Notes under the pieces: generated by a model
What the model was told of the DNA's origin: nothing
The model's database searches: none
Seen by the model: only the letters and a program-made list of their open reading frames with translations
Position numbers and translations under genes: made by a program
Part shown: positions 29,030-39,344 of the stretch, piece by piece
Position numbering within the stretch: position 1 is the stretch's first letter
Layout: every line of letters begins with the position of its first letter
NCBI GenBank assembly: GCA_021371955.1
Contig: JAJFVD010000007.1
Span: 62,001 to 126,000 of the forward strand
Direction of reading: 5' to 3'
Length of the DNA stretch: 64,000 bases
Origin: Bacteroidales bacterium
Lineage (GTDB): Bacteria > Bacteroidota > Bacteroidia > Bacteroidales > UBA932

Positions 29030-31747
29030 CTATTTGTATTCTTTAATTGCTGCCTGAGCTGCGGCGAGCCTTGCAATCGGAACGCGGAAAGGTGAGCATG
29101 AAACATAGTTCATTCCTGCCTTATGACAGAATTCAACCGATTCAGGGTCGCCACCGTGTTCTCCGCAAATACCAACTTTAAGTTTAGCATTTGTGTTGCG
29201 GCCGCCTTTGATACCTATCTCAATAAGTTTACCAACAGATGCCTGGTCCAGAGTCTGGAAAGGGTCGGCAGGTAAAATCTTTTTAGCAAGATAGTCTCCC
29301 ATGAAACCTCCGATATCGTCGCGAGAGAAACCGAATGTCATCTGGGTAAGGTCGTTTGTTCCAAAAGAGAAGAACTGAGCAGTATTTGCCATCTCTTCTG
29401 CCATGAGGGCAGCTCTTGGAATTTCAATCATAGTTCCGTAAAGGAATGTGATTTTAACTCCGAACCTGTTCTCAACATCTGCGTGAATTTTGTCGCAAAT
29501 TGCTTTCTGGTCGTCAAGCTCTTTTACTGTAACAGTTACAGGAACCATGATTTCCGGCTGCGGATCGTAGCCCTCTTTCATAAGTTCGGCAGTAGCTTCA
29601 AAAATTGCTTTGAACTGAGTTTCCGAAATCTCAGGATATGTGATTCCAAGACGAACTCCGCGATGTCCCATCATAGGGTTAACTTCGTGAAGTGATTCGC
29701 CGCGTTTTTTGATGTCCTCTACAGATATCTTAAGTTCTCTGGCAAGTTCATTTTGTTTCTCAGGAGTCTGAGGAACGAACTCATGCAAAGGCGGGTCAAG
29801 AAGACGGAAAGTAACAGGTCTTCCGTTCATAACAAGCATTGTGCCTTTAACGGCAGCCTTTACGTAAGGTTCAAGTTCCAGAAGTGCAAGTTTGCGCTCT
29901 TCTTCGGTATTTGAAAGAATCATCTTTCTCAGTTTAGAAAGAGGAGCCTCTGAATTCAGACCGTAAAACATGTGCTCAATACGGAAAAGACCAATTCCTT
30001 CTGCACCAAAGTTCAATGCATTTTGAGCATCTTCAGGTGTGTCGGCATTTGTTCTTACTCCAAGAACCCTGTATTTGTCTACGATTTTCATGTATTCTAC
30101 AAAACGAGGATTTTCAGTAGCACTCATTGTTGTAATAGGAGAGTCGTATACAAATCCTTTTGATCCGTTAAGACTGAATACATCGCCTTCGTTATAGTTT
30201 TTACCGTTGATGGTAAGAATCTTTTTGGCAAGATTGATGTGAACCGCATCGCAACCAACAATACAGCATTTTCCCCATCCGCGTGCAACAAGTGCAGCGT
30301 GTGAAGTCATACCTCCGCGGGCTGTAAGCAGACCATCGGCAGCTCTCATACCTTCTACATCTTCCGGATTAGTCTCTTCGCGTACAAGAATTACTTTCTT
30401 GCCTGCAGCGTTCCACTCAACAGCAGCTTCTGCAGTAAATACGATTTGACCAACAGATCCGCCGGGACCTGCAGGAAGACCTCTTGCAACAAGAGAAGCT
30501 TTTTGTTCCGATTTAGGGTCAAGGATTGGGTGGAGAAGTTCGTCCAGCTGAACCGGAGCAACTCTCATAACTGCAGTTTTTTCATCGATAAGGTTTTCAT
30601 GGAGCATGTCCATGGCCATATTGAGGGCTGCAAGTCCTGTTCTCTTACCTGTGCGGCACTGAAGCATCCAGAGTTTACCATCCTGAATGGTGAACTCGAT
30701 GTCCTGCATATCGCGGAAGTGTTTTTCAAGACCCTTCTGAATATTGTCAAGCTCTTTGTAAACAACAGGCATGCCTGTTTCCAGAGAAACAAGATGTTTG
30801 TTTTGGTCGTTTTTTGTTGATTCGTTCAAAGGGTTTGGTGTGCGGATACCTGCCACAACATCTTCGCCCTGAGCATTCACAAGCCATTCGCCATAGAATT
30901 TGTTTTCGCCGGTTGCAGGGTTTCTTGAGAAAGCAACACCTGTTGCAGAGTTGTCACCCATGTTTCCGAATACCATAGCCTGAACGGTTACCGCTGTTCC
31001 CCACTCGTCAGGAATATTTTCAATTCTTCTGTAAGAGATTGCTCTTTTGCCATTCCATGATTTGAAAACGGCACTAATGCCTCCCCAAAGCTGCTCATAT
31101 GCATTGTCAGGGAAAGGTTTGCCTAAAACTTCAACTACGCGGCCCTTGAAGGCATCGCAAAGATTTTTAAGGTCTTCTTCCGATAGGTCGGTATCGCTTT
31201 TGTATCCTTTTTTAACTTTAACTTCATGCAGCATTTTGTCAAGCTGTACGCGGATTCCTTTTCCTTCTTCCGGTTCAACTCCTTCCGATTTCTCCATAAC
31301 AACATCTGAATACATCATTATGAGACGGCGATATGCATCGTATACGAATCTTGGATTTCCTGTTTTCTTTATAAGACCGGGAATTGTGTCTGCACACAAG
31401 CCGATGTTAAGAACAGTTTCCATCATGCCGGGCATCGAACTTCTCGCGCCTGAACGACATGAAATGAGAAGAGGAGCTTCTTTGTCTCCGAACTTCATAT
31501 TCATTACTGCTTCAGCTTTAAGAAGAGCCTCGTCTACTTCTTTCTTTAGTTCGGCAGGGAACTGAAGATTGTTTTTATAAAATTCAACACAAGTATCTGT
31601 TGTAATGGTGAAACCTGCAGGTACCGGCATACCAAGCTTACACATCTCGGCAAGGTTTGCCCCTTTGCCGCCTAACAAATTCTTCATTGAGCCGTCTCCT
31701 TCGGCAACTTTACCTCCGAAGAAATACACTCTCTTTACATTTGACAT
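29030..31747 (-). CDS. ppdK: Pyruvate, phosphate dikinase
   Basis: 905 aa. Interconverts pyruvate + ATP + Pi and PEP + AMP + PPi. The N-terminal ATP-grasp region has GGKGANLAEM and the phosphohistidine domain GGMTSHAALVARGWG carries the catalytic His. The C-terminal PEP/pyruvate barrel has GICGEHGGDPESVEFCH with the catalytic Cys. In anaerobes it often works with PPi in glycolysis or gluconeogenesis. Monocistronic. Confidence 0.97.
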   Translation of the reverse strand: MSNVKRVYFFGGKVAEGDGSMKNLLGGKGANLAEMCKLGMPVPAGFTITTDTCVEFYKNNLQFPAELKKEVDEALLKAEAVMNMKFGDKEAPLLISCRSGARSSMPGMMETVLNIGLCADTIPGLIKKTGNPRFVYDAYRRLIMMYSDVVMEKSEGVEPEEGKGIRVQLDKMLHEVKVKKGYKSDTDLSEEDLKNLCDAFKGRVVEVLGKPFPDNAYEQLWGGISAVFKSWNGKRAISYRRIENIPDEWGTAVTVQAMVFGNMGDNSATGVAFSRNPATGENKFYGEWLVNAQGEDVVAGIRTPNPLNESTKNDQNKHLVSLETGMPVVYKELDNIQKGLEKHFRDMQDIEFTIQDGKLWMLQCRTGKRTGLAALNMAMDMLHENLIDEKTAVMRVAPVQLDELLHPILDPKSEQKASLVARGLPAGPGGSVGQIVFTAEAAVEWNAAGKKVILVREETNPEDVEGMRAADGLLTARGGMTSHAALVARGWGKCCIVGCDAVHINLAKKILTINGKNYNEGDVFSLNGSKGFVYDSPITTMSATENPRFVEYMKIVDKYRVLGVRTNADTPEDAQNALNFGAEGIGLFRIEHMFYGLNSEAPLSKLRKMILSNTEEERKLALLELEPYVKAAVKGTMLVMNGRPVTFRLLDPPLHEFVPQTPEKQNELARELKISVEDIKKRGESLHEVNPMMGHRGVRLGITYPEISETQFKAIFEATAELMKEGYDPQPEIMVPVTVTVKELDDQKAICDKIHADVENRFGVKITFLYGTMIEIPRAALMAEEMANTAQFFSFGTNDLTQMTFGFSRDDIGGFMGDYLAKKILPADPFQTLDQASVGKLIEIGIKGGRNTNAKLKVGICGEHGGDPESVEFCHKAGMNYVSCSPFRVPIARLAAAQAAIKEYK

Positions 31748-31787
31748 ATTTATAATTTATTACGGGTTATTTTCCTGATTTGGGGTG

Positions 31788-31795
31788 CAAATATA
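31788..31795 (-). promoter_or_regulatory. -7 box for ppdK
   Basis: Minus-strand TATATTTG, 40 bases before the ppdK ATG. Confidence 0.5.
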
Positions 31796-31805
31796 ATAAA
31801 ATATT

Positions 31806-33146
31806 TTATAATAGTTTGCCCGCCAGCTCTGATAGTTCGCTCCGTTCTCCTTTAATTAGATTGATATGCGCAAACAGTTCCTGTCCGTAGAGTTTATCTC
31901 CAAGGTGGGTGAGTCCGTTTGAGTGGATATCGAGGTAAGGCGAGTCTATCTGATAAATATCTCCGGTGAAAACAAGTTTGCTTCCTTCCCCGGCGCGGGT
32001 GATAATTGTTTTAACTTCGTGTGGTGTAAGATTTTGAGCCTCGTCAATAATGAAAAACACATTCGAAAGGCTGCGGCCGCGGATATATGCGAGAGGAGAA
32101 ATGAGCAACTTTTCGCTGCGAAGCATCTCTTCAATTTTTATTGCCTCGCGGCTGGTAGATTTGAACGACTTCTTAATTACGGTAAGGTTGTCAAACAGAG
32201 GGAGCATATAAGGGCCAAGTTTGTCCTTTACATCTCCCGGAAGGAAACCCATATCCTGATTTTGCAGCGGAATAACAGGGCGGGAGAGAAGTATCTGGTC
32301 GTACTGTTCTTCCTGTTCAACTGCGGCAGCAAGAGCAAGAAGCGTTTTACCAGTACCGGCTGTTCCGGTAAGTGAAACAAGCTTAATGTCCGGGTTGAGA
32401 AGAGCGTCAAGAGCAAAAGCCTGCTCGTCATTTCTTGAGTCGATGCCGTATGCTTTCTTTTTTTTAACTCCAACAAGAGATTCTGTATAACTGTTAAAGC
32501 GCGCAAGAACATTGTTGCCTCCCTCTCTCTCTATTTTGAAAAGCTGGTTTGGCTGCGGGTCCCGAACTTTAAGGTCTTTTGCAGATACTCCCTGCTCGTC
32601 ATAAAAGAGTTTGTCAATTTTATCCTGGGATACATCTTTCAAAACCTGAACTTCCTTGTGGATATTTTCTACACGCTCTTCGGCAATTTTGTCGGTGAGG
32701 TAGTCCTGAGCCATTATCTTCAAGGCTTTTGCCTTCATTCTCAGGTTTATGTCTTTGGAAACCAGGGCAACTACCCTGCCCGGGTTATTATCTTTTATCC
32801 ACTGTGTTGTGGCAAGAATTCTGTGGTCCTGTGTGTCTTCGAAAAAAGATTCCAGCATTTGCTGGCTAAAAGGGTGGCCAAGCTCTATTTTTATGAGGCC
32901 ATTGTTTTTGCCGATTTTTACACCCTGCTCGAAGAGCTGGTTGTCGGTAATCTTATCCATCTCGCGAACAAATTCCCTTGCATTAAAATTTGTGGCATCA
33001 TTGCCCTTTTTGAATTTATCCAGCTCTTCAATAACGGCAATCGGGATAACAATGTCATTTTCCTGAAAGTTGTGAATTGAACGAAAGTCGTGCAGGATAA
33101 CATTTGTATCCAAAACAAAGATCTTTGGCTTTTTTTTCTCTTTCAT
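31806..33146 (-). CDS. PIN-PhoH fusion ATPase (YlaK-like)
   Basis: 446 aa. N-terminal PIN-domain nuclease fold with LDTNVILHD (acidic residue Asp13), and a C-terminal PhoH P-loop ATPase: LTGTAGTGKTLLAL (Walker A), FFIIDEAQNLTPHE (Walker B) and TGDIYQID. Such fusions are RNA helicase/nucleases that act in RNA processing or decay. It starts 4 bases after purL ends, so the two may be read together. Confidence 0.88.
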   Translation of the reverse strand: MKEKKKPKIFVLDTNVILHDFRSIHNFQENDIVIPIAVIEELDKFKKGNDATNFNAREFVREMDKITDNQLFEQGVKIGKNNGLIKIELGHPFSQQMLESFFEDTQDHRILATTQWIKDNNPGRVVALVSKDINLRMKAKALKIMAQDYLTDKIAEERVENIHKEVQVLKDVSQDKIDKLFYDEQGVSAKDLKVRDPQPNQLFKIEREGGNNVLARFNSYTESLVGVKKKKAYGIDSRNDEQAFALDALLNPDIKLVSLTGTAGTGKTLLALAAAVEQEEQYDQILLSRPVIPLQNQDMGFLPGDVKDKLGPYMLPLFDNLTVIKKSFKSTSREAIKIEEMLRSEKLLISPLAYIRGRSLSNVFFIIDEAQNLTPHEVKTIITRAGEGSKLVFTGDIYQIDSPYLDIHSNGLTHLGDKLYGQELFAHINLIKGERSELSELAGKLL

Positions 33147-33150
33147 AATT

Positions 33151-36100
33151 TTAACTGTTTTTATCTATCCACTCCCTTGCATTAAGGAATATCTCAAACC
33201 ATGGAGTAACCTGGTCTTCTCGCCTGTCGGCGGGATAGTGTGCCCAGTTGTGAGGGTATGTACACCTCTCGGGGTGTGGCATCATGGCAAGATGCCTTCC
33301 GTCTGTGCTGCAAATTCCGGCAACTGCTTCCGGAGATCCGTTAGGATTTGCAGGATATGAATTGTAATTGAACTTGAGTGCTGTTTTAAATCCCGATGTA
33401 TCGGCCGGGAAGATGAACTTGCCTTCTCCGTGCGCAACCCATATTCCGAGTTTTGAACCGGTGAGGGTGCTAAGCATAATAGAAGGGGAGTCTGTTATTT
33501 CGACTCCAACAAAAGCACTTTCGTATTTGTGGCTGTCGTTGTGACCCATTTTTGGAGAGGCCTCTCTGTTTTCCGGAGTTATGAGCCCAAGTTCTGCCAT
33601 AAGCTGGCAACCGTTGCAAACTCCAAGACTCAATGTGTCCTTTCTTGCATAAAAATTATCAATCGCATTCTTAGCCTTTTCGTTGTAGAGGAACGCACCG
33701 GCCCATCCTTTTGCCGAGCCTAAAGTATCGGCATTTGAGAACCCGCCTACAAAAGCAATGACCCTTACCTCTTCAAGAGTCTCTCTTCCGGATATGAGGT
33801 CGGTCATGTGTACGTCTTTTACGGTGAACCCTGCAAGATGAAGCGCCCATGCCATCTCCCTGTCGCCGTTAGAACCTTTTTCACGGATTATTGCAGCTAC
33901 CGGAGCAGCTTTGCCCTTATCCTGAAGTATGTTGTATGCCGATAATTTGCCTTCGAATGTATGAGGGAAGTCAAATACCAGAGGCTGCGCCTTGTAATTG
34001 CTGAAACGCTCTATTGCATGCTTGTCTCCCGACTGACGGGAATCGAAGAGGAATGAAGTGCGGAACCACACATCCCTGTGCTCGTTGATGTCAAGTTTAA
34101 GCTTGTGTTTGTGGAGGGTTATATTTGCCTTTCCGGTATCGTTCCAGTTTCCTATTTCATATACGTGGATTGTTGCATTGTCTGCAATATCCATAACCTT
34201 TTCAAGATTTTTTGCGGCAACCTGGATAACAACCCCGGCAGCTTCTGAGAAGAGCAGCCTTACAGGGTCTTTCTCGTCAATCTCGCGAAGGAAAATATCT
34301 ATACCGCCGTCTTTGTTTGCAAAGTTCATTTCCAGCAGTGTAGTAATGAGTCCGCCTGCTGAGATGTCATGGCCTGCAAGAAGCAACCCACCCTCTACCA
34401 TTTTCTGAACCGCTCCAAAGCAATTTGAGAAATAGGCAGCATCTACCACATCGGGAGTTTCATTTCCCAGTTGGCCCGTAATCTGGGCAAACGAAGAACC
34501 GCCCAGCTCATAGGTCATTTCGTCTATATATGTAAACGGAATGTATATTATTGATGCTTTCTTATCCTTTGCCAGCACCGGTTTTACAACTTTGCGGATG
34601 TCGCTGCATTCGCCTGCACCCGATACGATGAGTGTTCCGGGAGCAAGAACCCTTTCCCCGCCGGGATATTTCTGGGTCATAGAAAGCGAGTCCTTGCCTG
34701 TAGGGATGTTTATCCCAAGCTCAATAGCAAAGTCGCTTGCAGCTTTTACTGCGCTGTAGAGTCTTGTGTCTTCGCCCGGGTTGCGGCAAGGCCACATCCA
34801 GTTTGCCGAGAGCGATACTCCTTTGAGCCCTCCTTCAAGAGGTCCCCATACAATATTTGTGAGGGCTTCTGCAATCGCCATCCTGCTTCCAGCTTCGGCA
34901 TCAATGAGTGCCACTGCCGGTGCATGTCCGATGGAGGTTGAAATCCCTTTATAATCATTATATCCTATTGCTGTAACTCCAAGGTCGTTCAGCGGCAGCT
35001 GAATCTCTCCTGCTGTCTGTTGAGTGGCAATGAGACCGCTTACAGACCTGTCCACTTTGTTTGTGAGCCAGTCCTTGCAGGCTACGGCTTCTATCTGAAG
35101 CAATTGCTCAAGATAATATTCAATATCGTCTATATCGTATTCCAGCTGGTCGTATTTTTCCGCCACAGAGGTGTCTTCCATAACTGTAACAGGAGTCGAG
35201 CCAAAGAAATCCTTAATGTCCAAATCAATCGCCTTCTCGCCGTTCTTGTTGTTTACAAGAGTGAAGTTGTGCTTTCCGGTTGCCTCTCCAACTACATACA
35301 TCGGAGCTCTCTCCCTTTCGGCAATTCTCCTCAGGTTTTCAACATCGGCAGCCTTCATCACAAGCCCCATTCTCTCCTGCGATTCGTTCCCGATTATCTC
35401 TTTTGACGAGAGAGTAGGGTCCCCGATAGGCAGTTTGTCTATTTCAATTGTTCCGCCGGTTTCCTCAACCAGTTCGGAAAGCGAGTTAAGGTGCCCGCCT
35501 GCGCCATGGTCGTGCACAGATACGATTGTGTTGTTCTCTCCTTCGGCAAGTGAACGGATTGCATTGTAAACTCTTTTTTGCATTTCGGGGTTTGAACGCT
35601 GAACGGCATTCATCTCAATTGCATTGTCAAATTCACCGGTTGCAACAGACGATACAGCGCCTCCGCCCATTCCTATCCTGTAGTTGTCCCCGCCCATGAC
35701 AACAACCTTGTCGCCTGTTTGCGGAGAGCCCTTAATTGCATTTGATTTTTTTGCATACCCGATTCCTCCGGCCTGCATGATAACCTTGTCGTATCCCCAG
35801 TTCTTCCACCCTTCGTAGTATTCAAAAGTGAACAGACTTCCGCAAATGAGAGCCTGACCGAATTTGTTTCCAAAATCGCTTGCCCCGTTTGAAGCCTTTG
35901 TGAGTATCTCCTGAGGTGTCTGGTACAGCCACTCTCTTGCGGGAGAATTTTCCCAGTCGCGCCCTTCAACATCGAACCTTGGATATGATGTCATGTAAAC
36001 AGCAGTTCCTGCAACAGGGAAAGAGCCTGTACCGCCGGCCATCCTGTCCCGTATCTCTCCGCCCGAACCTGTAGCTGCGCCGTTAAATGGCTCTACGGTG

Positions 36101-36858
36101 GTAGGGAAGTTATGGGTTTCGGCCTTAAGGGAAATTACTGTCTCCTGGTCGCTTGTTACATATACATCGGGTTTGTCGCCTGTTTTGGGGTAGAACATTT
36201 TTACCTTTGGCCCTTCTACAAAAGCACAGTTGTCTTTGTATGCCGATACTATTCTGTTCGGGTTTTCCTGTGAGGTCTTTTTTATGAGTTTGAACAGTGT
36301 GGATTCCATCTCCACTCCGTCTATAATAAACTTGCCGTTGAATATTTTATGTCTGCAGTGCTCCGAGTTCACCTGTGAAAAACCAAAGACTTCGCTGTCT
36401 GTGAGTTTTCTGTCAAGTTTTTTGCTCAGGTTTTCCAGATATTCCAGCTCTTCGGGGCTAAGTGCAAGTCCCTCGGATTCGTTGTATTTTGCTAAATCTT
36501 CTATGTACAACAGGGGCTCCGGTGCGTGTTTGATTTCAAATGTCTCCTGATTGAGGCCTTTGTAAACCCGTTGAAGCATTTTGTCGTGCACAGCATCTTC
36601 CGAAGAGACTTCGAAAAATTCTTCAATTCTTTCAATGCCACCAATGTTCATGTTTTGAACAATCTCCACTGCAGTTGTGCTCCAGGGGGTAATCATCTCT
36701 TTTCTGGGGCCTATGAAAATGCCGTCAATATTGTTGGATTGTACCAGCTTTGCTCCGCTGAACAACCATTCGAGCGCAGCGTTTCCTGCATCTGATATTT
36801 CGCAAATTGTTTTAACTGCAATAACTGCCTTGCTTTCCGAACGAAAGAATAGAATCAT
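33151..36858 (-). CDS. purL: Phosphoribosylformylglycinamidine synthase (single-chain PurL)
   Basis: 1235 aa, the large form containing PurS-like, synthetase and glutaminase domains. Synthesises FGAM from FGAR, glutamine and ATP in purine synthesis. Motifs: EHCRHKIFNG, ETHNFPTTVEPFNGAATGSGGEIRD, HDISAGGLITTLLEM and the glutaminase GVCNGCQLMAELG with catalytic Cys, ending in MMPHPERCTYP. Full length, no breaks. Confidence 0.97.
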   Translation of the reverse strand: MILFFRSESKAVIAVKTICEISDAGNAALEWLFSGAKLVQSNNIDGIFIGPRKEMITPWSTTAVEIVQNMNIGGIERIEEFFEVSSEDAVHDKMLQRVYKGLNQETFEIKHAPEPLLYIEDLAKYNESEGLALSPEELEYLENLSKKLDRKLTDSEVFGFSQVNSEHCRHKIFNGKFIIDGVEMESTLFKLIKKTSQENPNRIVSAYKDNCAFVEGPKVKMFYPKTGDKPDVYVTSDQETVISLKAETHNFPTTVEPFNGAATGSGGEIRDRMAGGTGSFPVAGTAVYMTSYPRFDVEGRDWENSPAREWLYQTPQEILTKASNGASDFGNKFGQALICGSLFTFEYYEGWKNWGYDKVIMQAGGIGYAKKSNAIKGSPQTGDKVVVMGGDNYRIGMGGGAVSSVATGEFDNAIEMNAVQRSNPEMQKRVYNAIRSLAEGENNTIVSVHDHGAGGHLNSLSELVEETGGTIEIDKLPIGDPTLSSKEIIGNESQERMGLVMKAADVENLRRIAERERAPMYVVGEATGKHNFTLVNNKNGEKAIDLDIKDFFGSTPVTVMEDTSVAEKYDQLEYDIDDIEYYLEQLLQIEAVACKDWLTNKVDRSVSGLIATQQTAGEIQLPLNDLGVTAIGYNDYKGISTSIGHAPAVALIDAEAGSRMAIAEALTNIVWGPLEGGLKGVSLSANWMWPCRNPGEDTRLYSAVKAASDFAIELGINIPTGKDSLSMTQKYPGGERVLAPGTLIVSGAGECSDIRKVVKPVLAKDKKASIIYIPFTYIDEMTYELGGSSFAQITGQLGNETPDVVDAAYFSNCFGAVQKMVEGGLLLAGHDISAGGLITTLLEMNFANKDGGIDIFLREIDEKDPVRLLFSEAAGVVIQVAAKNLEKVMDIADNATIHVYEIGNWNDTGKANITLHKHKLKLDINEHRDVWFRTSFLFDSRQSGDKHAIERFSNYKAQPLVFDFPHTFEGKLSAYNILQDKGKAAPVAAIIREKGSNGDREMAWALHLAGFTVKDVHMTDLISGRETLEEVRVIAFVGGFSNADTLGSAKGWAGAFLYNEKAKNAIDNFYARKDTLSLGVCNGCQLMAELGLITPENREASPKMGHNDSHKYESAFVGVEITDSPSIMLSTLTGSKLGIWVAHGEGKFIFPADTSGFKTALKFNYNSYPANPNGSPEAVAGICSTDGRHLAMMPHPERCTYPHNWAHYPADRREDQVTPWFEIFLNAREWIDKNS

Positions 36859-36981
36859 AAGTGTGATTGTAGATTAATTGAGGGCCTAAAATTAGCTCTT
36901 TTTGCTCAAACATTAAAAATTATTTCCCTTTGTAATAATTATGTAGTTTAATTTAAACAAATTTGCAAAAATTTTGAATTC

Positions 36982-38283
36982 ATGTTCGATACAGTAAAAT
37001 ATAACGAGGAGCTTGAGTATATTTTCAATCAGTTTCCTTCATACCAGCAAGTTGGCAAAGTGGCCTACAAACCAGGTATTGAAACCATGACCGATTTTGA
37101 CAAACAACTCGGTTATCCTCACAAAAAGTATGCTACAATTCACATTGCCGGCACAAACGGCAAGGGTTCTGTTTCTCACATGCTTGCATCGGTTCTTGCT
37201 CAAACGGGAGCTAAGGTAGGACTTTATACATCTCCCCACCTAACTGACTTCCGCGAGCGGATAAAAATTAACGGCGAAATGATTTCCAAAGAGTTTGTCC
37301 TCGACTTTATTCTTAAATGGAAACCCTACATGCTGGAGAAAAAGCCCTCTTTCTTTGAGATTACCACAGCAATGGCATTCGACTATTTTGCAAAGGAGAA
37401 AGTGGATATAGCCGTTATCGAAACCGGGCTGGGAGGTAGGCTGGACTCTACAAATGTTATCTCGCCCATGCTTAGCATTATTACAAATATTGCACTTGAC
37501 CACTGCGAGCACCTTGGCTATACTCTTGGCGAAATTGCACGCGAAAAAGCAGGAATCATTAAAGCCGGGACACCTGTTGTTGTTGGCGAAGCGCTTAATT
37601 CTACCAGAGCCGTCTTTGAAAGAGTGGCCGATGACAAGGGCTCTTTGATTGTTTATGCACAGACCTCTCTCTTTAAAGACATACTGGCATCGGACTATGA
37701 ACTCGACCTCAAGGGGGAGTATCAGACTCACAACATCAGGACCGTTCTCACTGCTCTATCTCTGCTGGCGCAAAACCCGCAATTCCTCAAAATAGTAGGT
37801 GATGGATGGAGCGACGAAAACATCCGCACCGGGCTTAAGTTTGCTGCCCGCAATACTGCGTTGCGCGGAAGGTGGGAATATCTCTCTCAAAACCCGCCTG
37901 TGATATGCGATACCGGGCACAATGCAAACGGGCTTAAGATTGTATTTTCGCAGCTGAGGCGCCAGAAATATACCAGGCTCTTTATCATTATAGGGTTTGT
38001 GGTTGAGAAGGATCTCGGTAAAATTGTTGGCCTTCTTCCTCATGGCGCATATTATCTCTTTACTCAGGCAAAAATTGGCAGGGCGCTGGATTCAAAGGTT
38101 CTGGCAGACAGATTTATGGCTGCTGGACTTAATGGTAAAGTTGTACCTACAGTATCGGGTGCTATTGAGGAGTTTAAGAAAATTTACAAGGAGGGCGACC
38201 TGCTCTTTATTGGGGGCTCAACCTTTGTTGTGGCGGAGGCTATAGAATTTTTCGAAAAAAACGACAATTTTTTTGCAAATTAA
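36982..38283 (+). CDS. folC: Bifunctional dihydrofolate/folylpolyglutamate synthase
   Basis: 433 aa. Mur-ligase-like enzyme that adds Glu to dihydropteroate and folates. P-loop IAGTNGKGSVSHML near residue 55, TSPHLTDFRERI, ETGLGGRLDSTN, NIALDHCEHLG and the C-terminal DTGHNANG. Divergent from purL. Terminates 49 bases before tRNA-Val. Confidence 0.95.
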   Translation: MFDTVKYNEELEYIFNQFPSYQQVGKVAYKPGIETMTDFDKQLGYPHKKYATIHIAGTNGKGSVSHMLASVLAQTGAKVGLYTSPHLTDFRERIKINGEMISKEFVLDFILKWKPYMLEKKPSFFEITTAMAFDYFAKEKVDIAVIETGLGGRLDSTNVISPMLSIITNIALDHCEHLGYTLGEIAREKAGIIKAGTPVVVGEALNSTRAVFERVADDKGSLIVYAQTSLFKDILASDYELDLKGEYQTHNIRTVLTALSLLAQNPQFLKIVGDGWSDENIRTGLKFAARNTALRGRWEYLSQNPPVICDTGHNANGLKIVFSQLRRQKYTRLFIIIGFVVEKDLGKIVGLLPHGAYYLFTQAKIGRALDSKVLADRFMAAGLNGKVVPTVSGAIEEFKKIYKEGDLLFIGGSTFVVAEAIEFFEKNDNFFAN

Positions 38284-38294
38284 GAAAATGACAA

Positions 38295-38302
38295 TATCTT
38301 TG
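38295..38302 (+). promoter_or_regulatory. -7 box for tRNA-Val
   Basis: TATCTTTG, 30 bases before the tRNA. Confidence 0.5.
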
Positions 38303-38332
38303 CACTCCCAATCGAACAGAAAGGGGAATCAG

Positions 38333-38407
38333 GGGAGCATAGCTCAGTTGGTTTAGAGCATCTGCCTTACAAGCAGAGGGTCGGGGGTTCGACTCCCTCT
38401 ACTCCCA
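38333..38407 (+). tRNA. tRNA-Val (anticodon TAC)
   Basis: 75 nt. Acceptor GGGAGCA / TACTCCC with one C-A mismatch; anticodon stem TCTGC/GCAGA with loop CTTACAA (TAC, reads GUA/GUG); T-loop TTCGACT. CCA not encoded. Forms the left edge of the AT-rich island. No second copy of its 3' end is seen in the island. Confidence 0.93.
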
Positions 38408-38409
38408 CA

Positions 38410-38444
38410 GAAAGGATTTCAGAAATGAAATCCTTTTCTTTTTT
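38410..38444 (+). terminator. Terminator after tRNA-Val
   Basis: Stem GAAAGGATTTCA / TGAAATCCTTTTC around GAAA, followed by TTTTTT. Confidence 0.85.
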
Positions 38445-38464
38445 ATGTCTATCTGTGTGTACTT

Positions 38465-38806
38465 CCCTGCATTATAAGCAGTTTCTGCCGTTTTATTCAT
38501 TGTGATATTCTATAGCCTCCTCTCTCGCTCCGGAGTTTTCCAGTTTGCATTGCAAACCTGAGACTCCTTCGACGAGAGAGGAGGCTATTTGAAATAGGAG
38601 TATCACATAATATCGGCAGAAACTCTTTTGATGCAAGGAGCAAATTCAGGAGTGCAATAAAATAGAAGCTAGATTTCTATTTATGATTCTACCTTTCTGT
38701 GGTATTTCAATGATTTACCAACCGCTGCGGTTATAATTCTTCGCCTTTTCTCGGGCCTTCGAAACTGCTTATGATGCAGGGAGACAAATCCAGGAGTGCA
38801 ATAAAA
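38465..38806. repeat. Nested inverted-repeat element beside tRNA-Val
   Basis: The outer arms 38465-38485 and 38761-38781 pair at 20 of 21 positions. Inside are AGTTTCTGCCG (38480-38490) with its complement at 38614-38624, TGTGATA with TATCACA, and a 16-bp perfect pair at 38512-38527 / 38573-38588. The 3' parts of both halves carry a direct repeat ending CAGGAGTGCAATAAAA (38630-38662 and 38773-38806). No coding potential; it looks like a palindromic or MITE-like element. Confidence 0.8.
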
Positions 38807-39344
38807 AGAAATATATTATCAATATATGCCCGAATATTCTTTCTGAGGGGGTCTCTGTCACTATAATACGAAAAAATTGATGCTAAAATATTTGCTTTAA
38901 GAAAATATTTCGCATAAATTTATACCATCTTATTTTGCAACCAATTACAGAAACTTGTTGATTTGTGAAGAAGAATATTTTTGTAACAGATATATTGTTC
39001 AATAAGCGTGTTTATATCTTCCGAATTTTTGTTTTGGATTTGTCGTACCCCCTAACAATATGCATAAATACTGGTCAGAACTAAAAATAGGTGAAAAAAT
39101 TGGTGTAAATGGAACTTGGGAAGAGATGGTAGGATTAAAACAACTTAATGCAGTGCGAATTGATATACTTTAGTACATGCAGTTGCCAACAAATCCATAT
39201 TTTAATTTTACTTAGAATGGTGCGCGATATATAGTGGTCTTCAAGTGCCACCTTGATTATAATTAATTGTGAAATATCAATTGAAGTTTAAATACAATTT
39301 TGGGTGATGATTCTTAATCAAAAATTGATATTTGGTAATTTTAA
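38807..39344 (+). other. AT-rich non-coding start of the island
   Basis: No supported gene. A 37-codon frame from ATG 39060 (starting MHKYWSELKIGEKIG) has protein-like composition but no recognised family and may be a decayed fragment. An 11-bp inverted repeat AAATATCAATT/AATTGATATTT lies at 39272-39282 and 39323-39333. The strand is nominal. Confidence 0.4.
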
